The notes under the pieces were generated by a model that was not told the DNA's origin, did no database searches, and saw nothing but the letters and a program-made list of their open reading frames with translations. A stretch of DNA of 45,082 nt from Mesorhizobium comanense. GTDB lineage: Bacteria; Pseudomonadota; Alphaproteobacteria; Rhizobiales; Rhizobiaceae. The position numbers and the translations under genes were made by a program. Positions 25,091 through 33,937 of this stretch are shown one piece after another. Location of the stretch: positions 1 to 45,082 of the forward strand of contig NZ_SCNN01000037.1 in the NCBI RefSeq assembly GCF_005503535.1. Reading direction: 5' to 3'. Within the stretch, counting starts at the first letter, position 1. Each line of letters starts with the position of its first letter.

Positions 25091-25652
25091 ACCGCGATCG
25101 GTGGTGACAAAGAGCAAGTTGGCGCAGCCGGTGCGCGCCGACGCTCGCTTCATGGTCTACGCCTGTGTCCGCCATGGCGAACAAAGCAACCTTTCGGAGC
25201 GGTCGCGTGCCGGCGACCGCTCCAGGTCGCATCTGGAACCGTGGAGGAAACACACGCGACGACGAATTTTAGCATCAACTACTGCAATGTCCGCTTTTTT
25301 GGGCAAGGAGCGTGGGGATACACGCGGTCGCTCGGCGTTGGCCACGGGCGCCGGTCGGAGTCACATCATCCCCACGACCCATTTCGCGAAGACCGCATTG
25401 GCGGCAACGGCCACGCATTCGCGAAGTGCCAGAGGTGAATGCCAGCACCATCGCGCAAAGCTCGTCGACCGCGACGATCGCGAAATAATCTAGCGTCACT
25501 TAACGATGGGTATTCCGCTCGCAAACCCGCCAAGATCGCACCCAGTCCTTAAGAATCGGCGCGTAGAAAGTCACGTCGCAAACTAAGCCATTGCTATATT
25601 TATCAGCCTATACTAACCTTTAAGGAATGAGGGCGTTTTTAGGACAATTGGA
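25091..25652. other. Gap containing structured element B
   Basis: Holds the second copy of the hairpin element. A minus-strand stretch near 25480-25360 reads ALRECVAVAANAVFAKWVVG then MM and a stop, like the tail of a lost gene. The last ~100 nt are AT-rich and probably carry the promoter of the multicopper oxidase gene. No intact gene was seen. Confidence 0.45.
25177..25262. repeat. Structured intergenic element, copy B
   Basis: Stem GGAGCGGTCGC (25196-25206) and GCGACCGCTCC (25213-25223) with the same GTGCCG loop as copy A at 22528-22610. It is flanked by GCGAACAAA upstream and GGAAACACACGCGACG downstream. It lies just upstream of the nrdA relic with respect to that gene's direction. Confidence 0.65.
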
Positions 25653-26786
25653 ATGGTCGATGTAGGGACGTGGCTGCGCGAACGGATAAGCCGACGTTCC
25701 ATCTTGACGGCAAGTCTTGCCGCAGCAGGCGGCACTGCCATCGCCGCACGGAACACGCTCGGCCAGGCGGCTCCGCAGGCCAGTCACGATATGACGGCCA
25801 TGGCCTCCGCCGATGCAATGCCTCGACACATGAACGCCCATGGTGCAATGGTCACCGTCGGTGCTGTGGACAATTCCGCCAACGGCTTTGATCCGACCGC
25901 GATACTGACGGATTGGGAGCGAGGGACTGTCTCAGTTCTTCCTGACGGGCGGACGCTCAGGACATTCGCCATTACTGCCCAGGACAAGACCCTCGAAATC
26001 GCGCCTGGCGTGTCCTTCCCGGCGTGGACGTATAACGGCCGCGTGCCCGGCCCCGCGCTCCGCGCCAAGGAGGGCGAGCGCATTCGCGTCGTCTTCCAGA
26101 ACGACGGCTCGCATCCGCACTCGATGCATTTCCACGGCATCCATGCCGCTCGTATGGATGGCATTCCGGGCGCCGGGCTGGTCGATCCGGGTGGCGAGTT
26201 CGTCTATGAATTCGACGCCAGGCCGTTCGGCTGCCACCTCTATCACTGCCACGCCTTGCCGCTGAAAAGGCACATCCACAAAGGTATGTACGGTGCCTTC
26301 GTCGTCGACCCGGACCCCGATCGCCACCCCGACCAGGAGCAGATCGCCCGGTCACGCCTTCTCGACACGCCGGAGAATGCACGCTGGCAGGAACTGGTGA
26401 TGGTCATGAACGGGTTCGACACCAATTTCGACGAAGAGAACGAATTCTACGCCGCCAACACCATCGCCCATGCCTATGCGAAGACGCCGATCCGTATCGT
26501 GCGCAGCAAGCCGGTGCGCATCTATCTCATCAATGTTCTTGAATTCGATCTCATCAACTCGTTTCACCTGCACGGAAATTTCTTCGACTATTTCGATCAG
26601 GGAACGACGCTGGCGCCGACCTTGAAAACTGTCGATCTCATAATGCAGTGCCAAGGCCAGCGCGGCATCCTGGAATTTACCTACGCCGAGCACGAACCGG
26701 GTCTTTATATGTTCCACGCGCATCAGAGCGAGTTCACAGAGCTCGGCTGGATGGGAATGTTCGACGTCATCGAGGCGCTGGCATGA
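25653..26786 (+). CDS. Two-domain multicopper oxidase, Tat-exported
   Basis: A 377-residue periplasmic copper enzyme. The Tat signal is SRRSILTASLAAAGGTAIAA. Copper-ligand motifs are HSMHFHG, HLYHCHALPLKRHIHKGM, HLHGNFF and MFHAHQSEFTELGWMGMF, which give type 1 and trinuclear sites in a two-cupredoxin arrangement like two-domain laccases and nitrite-reductase-like oxidases. A Met/His-rich stretch (HDMTAMASADAMPRHMNAHG) after the signal may bind Cu(I). Its stop overlaps the ATG of the ZIP transporter gene by ATGA, so the two are coupled. Cuprous or other metal oxidation before transport or detoxification is likely. Confidence 0.9.
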   Translation: MVDVGTWLRERISRRSILTASLAAAGGTAIAARNTLGQAAPQASHDMTAMASADAMPRHMNAHGAMVTVGAVDNSANGFDPTAILTDWERGTVSVLPDGRTLRTFAITAQDKTLEIAPGVSFPAWTYNGRVPGPALRAKEGERIRVVFQNDGSHPHSMHFHGIHAARMDGIPGAGLVDPGGEFVYEFDARPFGCHLYHCHALPLKRHIHKGMYGAFVVDPDPDRHPDQEQIARSRLLDTPENARWQELVMVMNGFDTNFDEENEFYAANTIAHAYAKTPIRIVRSKPVRIYLINVLEFDLINSFHLHGNFFDYFDQGTTLAPTLKTVDLIMQCQGQRGILEFTYAEHEPGLYMFHAHQSEFTELGWMGMFDVIEALA

Positions 26787-27970
26787 GCAAGGTCGTTGCA
26801 ACCGGTTCGCAGTCTAGGTGGCGCGCCCATTGGCTGTGGATCGCCCTGCCTGTCGCAGTGTTCGCCGTTGCCGTGGCGTGGATCATCACTGTCAATCCGC
26901 TACAAGGATTGTCAAACGGAGCGCCGCCTGTCGAGAAGCTGACGTTCGAGCGTACCGTGCTCAACACGTCCGGTCTTCACCTGCTTGTGCGGGCTGGCGG
27001 CTCTGAGCCTATGAAGATAGCCCAAGTCCAGGTTGACGGCGCCTACTGGCAATTCACCCAGGATCCGCCGGGCGAAATCGCACGCGCCTCCACAGCGTGG
27101 ATCAACCTGCCTTTCCCATGGATTCTGGGCGAAACGCACAAAGTCGACGTCGTAACCAATACCGGGCTGACCTTCGGACATGAGATCGCGGTCGCCGTTC
27201 CGACACCGACCGTCACTGCGGGACAGCTCAAGCTGCAGGGGTTGGTAGGCGTCATCGTCGGCATGCTGCCCGTCGCCATTGGCCTCATGTTCTATCCGGC
27301 GCTGCGCGGTGTCGGGCGAAGCGGCATGAACTTTCTGCTTGCGCTCACCATCGGACTGCTCGCCTTTCTGCTGGTCGATGCGATCGAGGAATCCTTCGAC
27401 CTTGTTGGAGCCGCAGCCGCTATATTCCAGGGACCGGTCATGGTCGTGCTTGCAAGCCTGGCCAGCTTTATGGTCCTGATGGCGATCGGACGGCGGCGCG
27501 GCACGCCGACAGGGCTGGCGCTGGCCACCTATATCGCGCTCGGCATCGGCCTTCACAATCTCGGTGAAGGCCTTGCCATCGGCGCCGCCTTCGCGGCAGG
27601 CTCGGCAAGCCTCGGAACCTTCCTGGTGCTCGGCTTCACCCTACACAATATTACCGAGGGCATCGGCATTGCCGCTCCTATCCTGAAGGAGCGACCGCCG
27701 CTATGGGCATTCGTAGGCCTGACCTTGCTCGCCGGCGGGCCAGCCGTCCTCGGCATGTGGCTCGGCAGCTTGGCCTATGCGCCGCAATGGTCGGCCCTTG
27801 CGCTTGCCATCGGTGCGGGCGCGATCCTTCAGGTCATCGTCGAGGTCGGCGCCTATCTGATGCGAAGCAGCAAAAAGGGCCTCGATGCTTTGTTCACTTC
27901 GCCCGTCATGGGCGGGCTGGCAGCCGGCGTCGCCTTCATGTACGCGACGGCCGCGTTGGTGAAGGTCTGA
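26783..27970 (+). CDS. ZIP-family metal transporter with N-terminal periplasmic domain
   Basis: A 395-residue protein from ATG 26783, which overlaps the oxidase stop. Residues ~15-37 form one membrane helix, followed by a ~130-residue periplasmic domain (YWQFTQDPPGEIARAS...GLTFGHEIAVAVP). The ZIP core then has eight helices and metal-site motifs IGLHNLGEGLAIGAAF and FTLHNITEGIGIAAPI. ZIP proteins normally bring divalent metals into the cytosol. The extra domain is not in standard ZupT-type proteins. Coupling to a multicopper oxidase suggests a substrate whose oxidation state or ligand is changed first. Confidence 0.87.
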   Translation: MSKVVATGSQSRWRAHWLWIALPVAVFAVAVAWIITVNPLQGLSNGAPPVEKLTFERTVLNTSGLHLLVRAGGSEPMKIAQVQVDGAYWQFTQDPPGEIARASTAWINLPFPWILGETHKVDVVTNTGLTFGHEIAVAVPTPTVTAGQLKLQGLVGVIVGMLPVAIGLMFYPALRGVGRSGMNFLLALTIGLLAFLLVDAIEESFDLVGAAAAIFQGPVMVVLASLASFMVLMAIGRRRGTPTGLALATYIALGIGLHNLGEGLAIGAAFAAGSASLGTFLVLGFTLHNITEGIGIAAPILKERPPLWAFVGLTLLAGGPAVLGMWLGSLAYAPQWSALALAIGAGAILQVIVEVGAYLMRSSKKGLDALFTSPVMGGLAAGVAFMYATAALVKV

Positions 27971-28046
27971 CTGGAGAGGGTCTCCGGCCGTCCGCCCTTG
28001 CGGCCCGCGCTTATTAGCGCTGGACGGAAACAAGGCTGGGAACAGC

Positions 28047-28069
28047 CCCTCACGCGCGACGCGTGAGGG
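28047..28069. terminator. Hairpin after the oxidase-ZIP pair
   Basis: CCCTCACGCG (28047-28056) and CGCGTGAGGG (28060-28069) form a perfect 10-bp stem with a CGA loop, 77 nt after the ZIP stop. There is no T-run, so termination would be weak or Rho-assisted. Confidence 0.5.
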
Positions 28070-28204
28070 CCGCGGCGGGAACACGCCGGATCGGCTTCCG
28101 TCTCTCTCATAATTGACAGCATCTCAACACACCGGCCGATGCCGTTGCTCAAGAGGATTGAGATGGGGCAACCTGCTCCCAAGGAAGTTCGTGGAGTTTT
28201 TGCA

Positions 28205-29188
28205 ATGAGCCGAACTGGAGGTTTCCTGCTGGCCATGTTCATTGCCATAGCGGCTGCAGCCGGTGTGGCTTTCTTGCTTTACAAGAACGAGCTTGGCCGC
28301 ATGCGCGACGCCGTCGGTCGGGGCAGTATGGTCGTCAACGTCGACATCGGCCCGATCGAATACGCCGACAGCGGTGCGGGCATTCCGCTTCTGTCGATCC
28401 ACGGCGCCGGCGGCGGTTTTGACCAAGGCCTTGCCAACGCTGCCGATCTTGTGGGTGAGGGTTTTCGGATCATCGCGCCGTCGCGCTTCGGCTATCTGCG
28501 CACGCCCGTTCCGCAGGACTACTCTCCAACCGCGCAGGCTGATGCGCACGCGGCGTTGCTTTCCAAGCTGAACGTTCCCAAAGTGGTGGTCGTGGGCGTT
28601 TCGTCAGGCGCGCGTTCCGCTGTCGAGCTGACACTCCGGTACCCGGACAAGGTCGCCGCCCTAATTCTGGTCGTCCCAGCCCTTTATTCGCCCACCAGTC
28701 CGATCTCCATGAACGCGGGCCGTGGCAACAATTTCGGCTCCTGGGCCATCAATGCTGGTGGCGATTTCGCCTGGTGGGCTGCCGTGAAGATTGCGCCTTC
28801 AGTGCTCATTCGCTTCCTCGGTGTTCGGCCGGCGTTGGTAGCGGCTGCGCCTCAGGCCGAGCGAGACCGCGTCATGAGGATCGTCAAGAGCGTTGAGCCT
28901 TTGTCGCTGCGTCTCCCCGGAATCGATATCGATAGCACCCCAGAGTTACACAGACCGCCGTTGGAAGACATTACTGCGCCGACACTGATCATCTCTGCGC
29001 GCGACGATTTGTTTAATACGCTGCCGGCAGCCGAGTTCGCGGCGGGCAAGATTCCCGGTGCCAAGCTGGTCGTCTACGACACCGGCGGACATTTCTTGGT
29101 TGGACATGTGCAGGAGGTTCGCATGGCAGTTCGCACGGTTTTGGCTAACGCGGGCCTGATCCCGTCATCCGATGCCCCGAGACAGTGA
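28205..29188 (+). CDS. Alpha/beta hydrolase, membrane-anchored or exported
   Basis: A ~327-residue alpha/beta-hydrolase. It has an N-terminal hydrophobic segment (FLLAMFIAIAAAAGVAFLLY), oxyanion motif IHGAGGGFD, nucleophile elbow GVSSGARSA, acid DD in SARDDLFN and His in TGGHFLVGH. ATG 28205 has GGAG at eight bases; ATG 28163 (AAGAGG upstream) would add 14 residues before the hydrophobic segment and is an alternative. It resembles esterase/haloperoxidase-type proteins. Substrate is not predictable, and its link to the metal genes around it is only positional. Confidence 0.85.
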   Translation: MSRTGGFLLAMFIAIAAAAGVAFLLYKNELGRMRDAVGRGSMVVNVDIGPIEYADSGAGIPLLSIHGAGGGFDQGLANAADLVGEGFRIIAPSRFGYLRTPVPQDYSPTAQADAHAALLSKLNVPKVVVVGVSSGARSAVELTLRYPDKVAALILVVPALYSPTSPISMNAGRGNNFGSWAINAGGDFAWWAAVKIAPSVLIRFLGVRPALVAAAPQAERDRVMRIVKSVEPLSLRLPGIDIDSTPELHRPPLEDITAPTLIISARDDLFNTLPAAEFAAGKIPGAKLVVYDTGGHFLVGHVQEVRMAVRTVLANAGLIPSSDAPRQ

Positions 29189-29207
29189 TACAACGTCGCG
29201 TACGCTC

Positions 29208-29582
29208 CTAGTGTTGTGACTCTAACGCCTGTCGCCCGCGGGCGACCTTTTCAAGAATGTCGGTAGCGGATTTGGTCCAAACGAAGGGCTTTGGATCGGC
29301 GTTGTGATGATCGAGATAGTCTTGAATTGCACCTTCGAGCTCGGCGACACTCTTGAATACGCCACACCGGATGCGATCGCCCGTGATCAAGCCGAAGAAG
29401 CGTTCGACCTGATTGAGCCAGGACGCCGAAGTGGGGGTGAAATGCATATGCAAGCGAGGGTGTTTGGCCAGCCAGGCTTTGACCGCCGGGTGTTTGTGGG
29501 TGGCATAGTTGTCGGCGATCAGGTGCAGGTCGAAGCCCTTGGGCGTGCTACGGTCGATGAGCCGAAGGAATTTGAGCCATTC
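29208..29582 (-). mobile_element. IS630-family transposase fragment
   Basis: An open minus-strand frame of about 125 codons without a start encodes FDLHLIADNYATHKHPAVKA, then FTPTSASWLNQVERFFGLIT, the second Asp and the Glu regions of an IS630 DDE transposase. The N-terminal part with the first Asp is missing, so the element is dead. The end near 29208-29225 (TAGTGTTGTGACTC) may be the IS terminus. It sits directly after the PCuAC gene (ends 29602), whose 3' end it borders. Confidence 0.85.
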
Positions 29583-29601
29583 CTAGTGACGACATGTCGA
29601 T

Positions 29602-30057
29602 TCACTTCCCGCTGGTATCATCCATCGCCCCCGCCCTTCCAACGTTGGCGGTGACCTCGACCGCACCAGCCTTTTCGAAGTTGAGGGTGAGCAGGAAGGC
29701 TTCACCCAGCTTGAGCTGTCGTTTGAGTTGCATCATCAAGTGAACGCCGCTCGGCTTGAGCCTCACCGTTGCGCCAGGCGGCACTTCAATCGCCTCCAAC
29801 TGGTGCATCTTCGCTATGCCATTTTCGGTTCTCTCCTCATGAAACTGGATATTTTCGGCAACCGTGCTCGACGCCTTAATCAGCCGATCACTGTCCGTCC
29901 CGTTGTTGACGATCGTCAGATAGGCGGCTCCATTGGGCGCGTCCTTTGGGCTGGCCCTCGCCCATGCGCGTTCGACGACGATGCTGCCCGACGCTTCAGC
30001 GGCGACCGATGCCCATGCGCTGATGACCACCACTATTGCCGCAATAAGGTACTTCAT
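29602..30057 (-). CDS. PCu(A)C periplasmic copper chaperone
   Basis: A 151-residue exported protein with signal ending near ASG. The family's Cu(I) site has the pattern His-x10-Met-x21-His-x-Met. Here it is seen as FHEERTENGIAKMHQLEAIE, later followed by SGVHLMM. AAGGAAGG lies before the ATG at 30057; the upstream in-frame ATG at 30111 would extend it past the signal. PCuAC proteins deliver copper to the CuA or CuB sites of cytochrome oxidase. The usual SCO partner is not present. An IS630 fragment sits just after the gene. Confidence 0.88.
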   Translation of the reverse strand: MKYLIAAIVVVISAWASVAAEASGSIVVERAWARASPKDAPNGAAYLTIVNNGTDSDRLIKASSTVAENIQFHEERTENGIAKMHQLEAIEVPPGATVRLKPSGVHLMMQLKRQLKLGEAFLLTLNFEKAGAVEVTANVGRAGAMDDTSGK

Positions 30058-30518
30058 CAGATCCTTCCTTTCACGCCGTACCGCCATGGATCTCCGTAGC
30101 CATTGGCCCAATTAGGTCGGGGCGGGCGCACTACGTGGTGAAGAAACGTTCATAAACATTTTTGGCAGCAATTGCGGCTCCGGCGAGTTCGTCATCGGCC
30201 TTGGCGTCCGAAAAGGCGGCATCTTCCTCGACTGCAAATTACTATTCTGCCCGGTGGCCAGCCAATCACTCATTCGTATGTGCCCGGAAGCTCGTGGCCT
30301 ATTCCTCGACGGCCGTTGCTAGGGACCACCGCAAGCGTGCCGGCCACCGCTTAGGCATCGCAATTTCGAACGGCCGTTGGCGGGAGTTGGCTTCTGGATC
30401 GGCACTACCCCTGAGGCGCTCTATCGCGAACTCGCCAAGCGGAGATCATCCCCGCCAGCCGGCACAAATAGGCCGGCCCCCTGCATTTGAAACGACCTCT
30501 TCATGGGTAGGCCGATGC
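30058..30518. other. Gap holding a regulator relic
   Basis: Nothing intact lies here. The region carries the crp-like relic described separately and is the apparent parent or sibling of the relic cluster at 24.06-24.31 kb. The PCuAC promoter should lie near 30060-30130; no CueR-type box was found there. Confidence 0.45.
30140..30490 (+). pseudogene. Probable Crp/Fnr-family regulator relic
   Basis: Plus-strand pieces near 30155-30320 read GSGEFVIGLGVRKGGIFL and RMCPEARGLFLDG, resembling the cNMP-binding beta-roll of Crp/Fnr proteins. After frameshifts, IGTTPEALYRELAKRR (30398-30445) resembles the DNA-recognition helix, with a stop at 30488-30490. The order fits a decayed Crp-type gene converging on ydcF. 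Each piece is short, so this remains a pattern-level call. Confidence 0.4.
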
Positions 30519-31319
30519 CTACCGTGCCGAAGGAAACAACTCTGCCGTCAATCCTGCGATCCGGTACGTCAGCAATCCAAACCATTCATGTGCGGCGAGA
30601 TCCGTCTCGGCGAGACCAACGGCAATCGTATCGACGCGCCGCTTGAGATCTTCTCCGCCGCGCGTCCGGTAGTCGACAGGATAAGGTGTCACGTCGAAGC
30701 CGGCCGCGCGAAAGCATCCGACCGCTCTGGGCATATGGCTCGCGGATGTCACCAGAAGCCAGAGTTCGCCGGGCTTCGGGCGAAGCGATGCGGCGCTTTC
30801 GGTTCCGTTTTCGCACGTGTTTCGGGATCGCTCTTCCATCTCTATGCGCTGAGACGATACGCCAAGGGACACGAGAATGTCGCGCGCGACCTGCGACTCT
30901 GTCATTTTGGCGTTTCCGCCCAGGATATGGCTTGCTCCGCCGGAGAGGAAAATCCTTGCATCCGGATAGCGTCTGCTGAGATCGACTGTTGCCGTCAGCC
31001 GTTCTCCCGCCTCATTCATTGCCAAAGTACCGCGGTCGCTGCTGATATGCGTGTCGACCGCGCCACCAAGAAGGATAATGCCCGTGACAGGCCTGTCGAT
31101 TACCGGCTGCGCAAAGCGGTTCTCGAGTGCCATTAGGGCAGCCGGGCCAAGCGGACTCCAGCCACATATAGCAAGCAACAGGATAGACGCCACAATGCAT
31201 GCCCGTCCCAGGCGCGGTCTGGCAACGATGATGGCCAGCAGCCCGACCAGCCCGAGGAGAGCGATCAGGTTTGAAGGTATCAGAAAGACTTCTATGACTT
31301 TTGAGATGAAGAAAAACAT
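30519..31319 (-). CDS. YdcF/ElyC-type DUF218 membrane protein
   Basis: A 266-residue protein with two N-terminal membrane helices (LIALLGLVGLLAIIVA and ACIVASILLLAICGW) and a DUF218 domain: GIILLGGAVDTH, ARIFLSGGAS, IEMEERSRNTCENG, LLVTSASHMPRAVGCF. E. coli relatives ElyC and SanA influence peptidoglycan and envelope integrity. It is transcribed divergently from cytochrome b561, with 39 nt between starts. The 3' end of this gene and its flank are duplicated, in decayed form, at 24.06-24.31 kb. Confidence 0.9.
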   Translation of the reverse strand: MFFFISKVIEVFLIPSNLIALLGLVGLLAIIVARPRLGRACIVASILLLAICGWSPLGPAALMALENRFAQPVIDRPVTGIILLGGAVDTHISSDRGTLAMNEAGERLTATVDLSRRYPDARIFLSGGASHILGGNAKMTESQVARDILVSLGVSSQRIEMEERSRNTCENGTESAASLRPKPGELWLLVTSASHMPRAVGCFRAAGFDVTPYPVDYRTRGGEDLKRRVDTIAVGLAETDLAAHEWFGLLTYRIAGLTAELFPSAR

Positions 31320-31358
31320 AAAGACCTCGTGCTCGCCAGCAACCGGAACCTGTCAGAT

Positions 31359-31928
31359 ATGAGCGAGAATATTCCTCACCCGCGCTGGGCCTTGGGTATT
31401 CGTCTGCTGCATTGGCTGACCGTGCTCGCCCTCGCGTTTCAGCTTGTGGTCGCCTTCGGACCGATGAAGGGTCCGGGAATGGCCTCAATGAATTGGCTAC
31501 CTATCCACATGTCGGCCGGGGTGACGATCTTTGCCATCATTATCCTCAGGCTTGGCTGGCGCGCCTTCACCAAAGCCCCTGTTCAGCCCATTTCGCGATC
31601 CTCGCAACGCGCAAGAACCGTCTTTCACATGTCTATTTACGCTTTGATTCTTGCCGTCTTGATAACGGGATGGCTGGGATATCGACCGATGCCTTTCATG
31701 CCCCCGGCGCGGCTTTTCGGAGACTTGCCTGTGCCGCTGGCGCCGTCGGTAGGTCCCCTATCCGCACGGGCTTTCGCCTTCATTCACGCAAAGCTGGTTT
31801 GGATATTGCTTGGATTTGTCGGCATTCACGTTGCAGCCGCATTTGTGCATTTCGTATTTTTTCGCGACGGCGTCATGCGTGGCATGTCCTTTGGGCGAGC
31901 GATAACGCGCGGCGCTTCCAAGGAATAG
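31359..31928 (+). CDS. Cytochrome b561 family protein
   Basis: A 189-residue di-heme b-type cytochrome of the bacterial cytochrome b561 type. It has four membrane helices with heme-ligand His in RLLHWLTVLALA, PIHMSAGVTIFAI, RTVFHMSIYALIL and GIHVAAAFVHFVF. Such proteins move electrons from the quinone pool to periplasmic or membrane acceptors, for example superoxide in E. coli CybB. The start at 31359 follows GGAACC. It converges on the YqaA-like gene at the end of the copA operon. A role in supplying electrons to the nearby copper enzymes is possible but not shown. Confidence 0.88.
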   Translation: MSENIPHPRWALGIRLLHWLTVLALAFQLVVAFGPMKGPGMASMNWLPIHMSAGVTIFAIIILRLGWRAFTKAPVQPISRSSQRARTVFHMSIYALILAVLITGWLGYRPMPFMPPARLFGDLPVPLAPSVGPLSARAFAFIHAKLVWILLGFVGIHVAAAFVHFVFFRDGVMRGMSFGRAITRGASKE

Positions 31929-31936
31929 GTCGCCGC

Positions 31937-32377
31937 TCAGCTCATCGCCCACAGACTTCCCGCAACGATTGCCGCATACCTCGCCGCCTTTCCCAGCCCG
32001 ACTAGCACGACAAATAAGCCGAGGGGGACTCGCGCCGCACCTGCGACGACAGTGAAAGCATCTCCGACGACTGGCAGCCAGGCGAACAGGAGTGTCCACG
32101 CACCATAGCGGCGAAACATGCGGCCCGCCTGCTCATACTGCCTGGGAGTGACCGGAAACCAGCGTCTGGACCGGAGCGTGTCGATGCCACGCCCCAGGAT
32201 CCAGTTCACTACCGAGCCAAGCGTGTTGCCGATCGTGGCGACCGCAAGGAGCAGCGCCGGATCGCCACGGCCCGCAGCCAGCAGGCCCAGAAGCACCACC
32301 TCGGACGAGACCGGCAGCACGGTCGCGGCGAGGAACGCGCTGGCAAACAGTGAGCCGTAGATGGCAAGTTCAGCCAC
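31937..32377 (-). CDS. YqaA/DedA-like membrane protein
   Basis: A 146-residue membrane protein of the SNARE-associated (DedA/VTT) superfamily, YqaA subtype. The re-entrant segment FLAATVLPVSSEVVLLGLL, GNTLGSVVNWILGRG and the second half VVGDAFTVVAGAARVPLG are characteristic. It starts 12 nt after the multicopper oxidase stop and is the last gene of the copA run. YqaA proteins have no proven substrate. DedA relatives are linked to lipid scrambling and envelope homeostasis. Confidence 0.87.
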   Translation of the reverse strand: MAELAIYGSLFASAFLAATVLPVSSEVVLLGLLAAGRGDPALLLAVATIGNTLGSVVNWILGRGIDTLRSRRWFPVTPRQYEQAGRMFRRYGAWTLLFAWLPVVGDAFTVVAGAARVPLGLFVVLVGLGKAARYAAIVAGSLWAMS

Positions 32378-32389
32378 GCTGAATAACGA

Positions 32390-33907
32390 CTATACCTGCA
32401 CGTCGACGATACCCATCATGCCGAGTTGTTCGTGCTCGAGGATGTGGCAGTGATACATGCGCGGCCCCGGCCGCTCCTGGCGGAGCAAGAGCCGCACCGT
32501 CTCGCCACGTGCGACATTGACGGTGTCCTTCCAAGCGAGATAGGTCGGTTTCGAGACTTTGCCGTCGCGTTCGTGCTCGATCACCTGGAACTGCGTCCCA
32601 TGGACATGAAACGGATGGTCCATGTCGGCCTTGTTGGCGATTTCCCAGAGCTCGGTCTGGCCGGCTTTCGCGACGATGTCGACGCGCGCCATGTCGAAGG
32701 CCTTGCCGTTGATCAGGAAACCCATTTGCATATCGGTGGCGGTCATGGTCATCGTTTCGGTGAACACGAGGCGCCGGCTGACGGCAGGGGCAGATAGCGG
32801 CTCGATAGGCCGCAGCCGGTCCGGTAGCGGCGGCAGAGGCTCGGCGGGAATTTCCGAGACATCGACCGTCAGCAGCGTCAGCCCGGCATCGGCCGGGCGG
32901 CCGGCGCCCATCCAGCCGCGATCATAGTCTAGCGTGTATAATGTGATTGGGCCGGGTTTCTCGAAAGATACGATAAGTTCAAGACGCTCCGCCGGGCTGA
33001 GCAGGATCTCCTCCGCCGCCACTGGCACCTCCAGCAAACCGCCGTCGCTGCCGATGATCGTCATCGGCGCGCCATCGAAGGCGAGCTTCAGGAAGCGTGC
33101 ATTGGTGGCGTTGTAGAGGCGCAGGCGCCGTTTCGCGCCCACCCCGACCGAAAGCTTTGGGTTCTTCTGGCCGTTGACCAGCACATGGTCGCCGACGCGG
33201 CCGTTCATCAGGTCGGTCATGGTGTTTTCGGGCATTGAGCCGTCGGCGGCAAGCCGGAGATCGGTGAAGACCAACACGGTGTCGCCATACTCAGCCGGAA
33301 TCGGATCGGCCTTCGCCTTAACCACGAACGCGCCGGCAAGGCCGCGATAGACCTGCTCGGCCGTCTTGCCGTGCGGATGTGGGTGATACCAGTAGGAACC
33401 GGCCGAGCCTTCCGGCAACTCGAAGGCGTAGACGCGGTTCGAGCCGGACGCGACGGGGTCCATCGGATTGCCGTCCTGGTCGGCCGGCACCGGCATACCG
33501 TGCCAGTGGATAGTGCTTGCCTCGTCGGCAATGCGATTGGCAAAGGTGATCTCGACGCGGTCGCCCTCGAAGGCCTCGATCAGCGGGCCGGGGCTCGTCC
33601 CGTTATAGGCGAGGATCGGCGTGTCCTTATCCTCGGCGAAGCGCGCGACGGCGGGTTCCGCCGTCAGCCTTGCTTTGAACTGACCGGGCGAGGTGGCCTC
33701 ATTGGCAAGCAGCGGCAATTCGCGCAGCGCCTCGCCTTCAGGCAAGGCGACAGCGCTTTGCGACATGGCGCCCATGTCGTGCCCGGCGCCCATATCCATG
33801 CCCGGCATGGAGTCCATGTTGGACATGTCATCCATTTTCATCTGCGCAAGCGCCCTGGAACTCGCCAGCGTAGCCAGTCCTGCCACCAGAAATTCGCGTC
33901 GATGCAT
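32390..33907 (-). CDS. Three-domain multicopper oxidase (CueO/CopA-type)
   Basis: A 505-residue periplasmic copper oxidase. It has a Tat-like leader (MHRREFLVAGLATLASSRALA), then a Met-rich stretch (MKMDDMSNMDSMPGMDMGAG), then three cupredoxin domains with all four copper motifs: IHWHG, YHPHPHG, HPFHVHG and YHCHILEHEQLGMM. Relatives such as CueO oxidise toxic Cu(I) to Cu(II). It follows the MerR gene by 30 nt in the copA run, so copper induction through the copA promoter is expected. It is distinct from the two-domain oxidase at 25653-26786. Confidence 0.93.
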   Translation of the reverse strand: MHRREFLVAGLATLASSRALAQMKMDDMSNMDSMPGMDMGAGHDMGAMSQSAVALPEGEALRELPLLANEATSPGQFKARLTAEPAVARFAEDKDTPILAYNGTSPGPLIEAFEGDRVEITFANRIADEASTIHWHGMPVPADQDGNPMDPVASGSNRVYAFELPEGSAGSYWYHPHPHGKTAEQVYRGLAGAFVVKAKADPIPAEYGDTVLVFTDLRLAADGSMPENTMTDLMNGRVGDHVLVNGQKNPKLSVGVGAKRRLRLYNATNARFLKLAFDGAPMTIIGSDGGLLEVPVAAEEILLSPAERLELIVSFEKPGPITLYTLDYDRGWMGAGRPADAGLTLLTVDVSEIPAEPLPPLPDRLRPIEPLSAPAVSRRLVFTETMTMTATDMQMGFLINGKAFDMARVDIVAKAGQTELWEIANKADMDHPFHVHGTQFQVIEHERDGKVSKPTYLAWKDTVNVARGETVRLLLRQERPGPRMYHCHILEHEQLGMMGIVDVQV

Positions 33908-33937
33908 GTGTTGGCTCCTAGGTCAAAGACTCGCGTG

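Noticed and set aside
30330..30375. Possible third copy of the structured element (shares CGTGCCGGC-ACCGCT)
   Set aside because: Only the 3' half is similar, the 5' stem arm is missing, so no hairpin can form.
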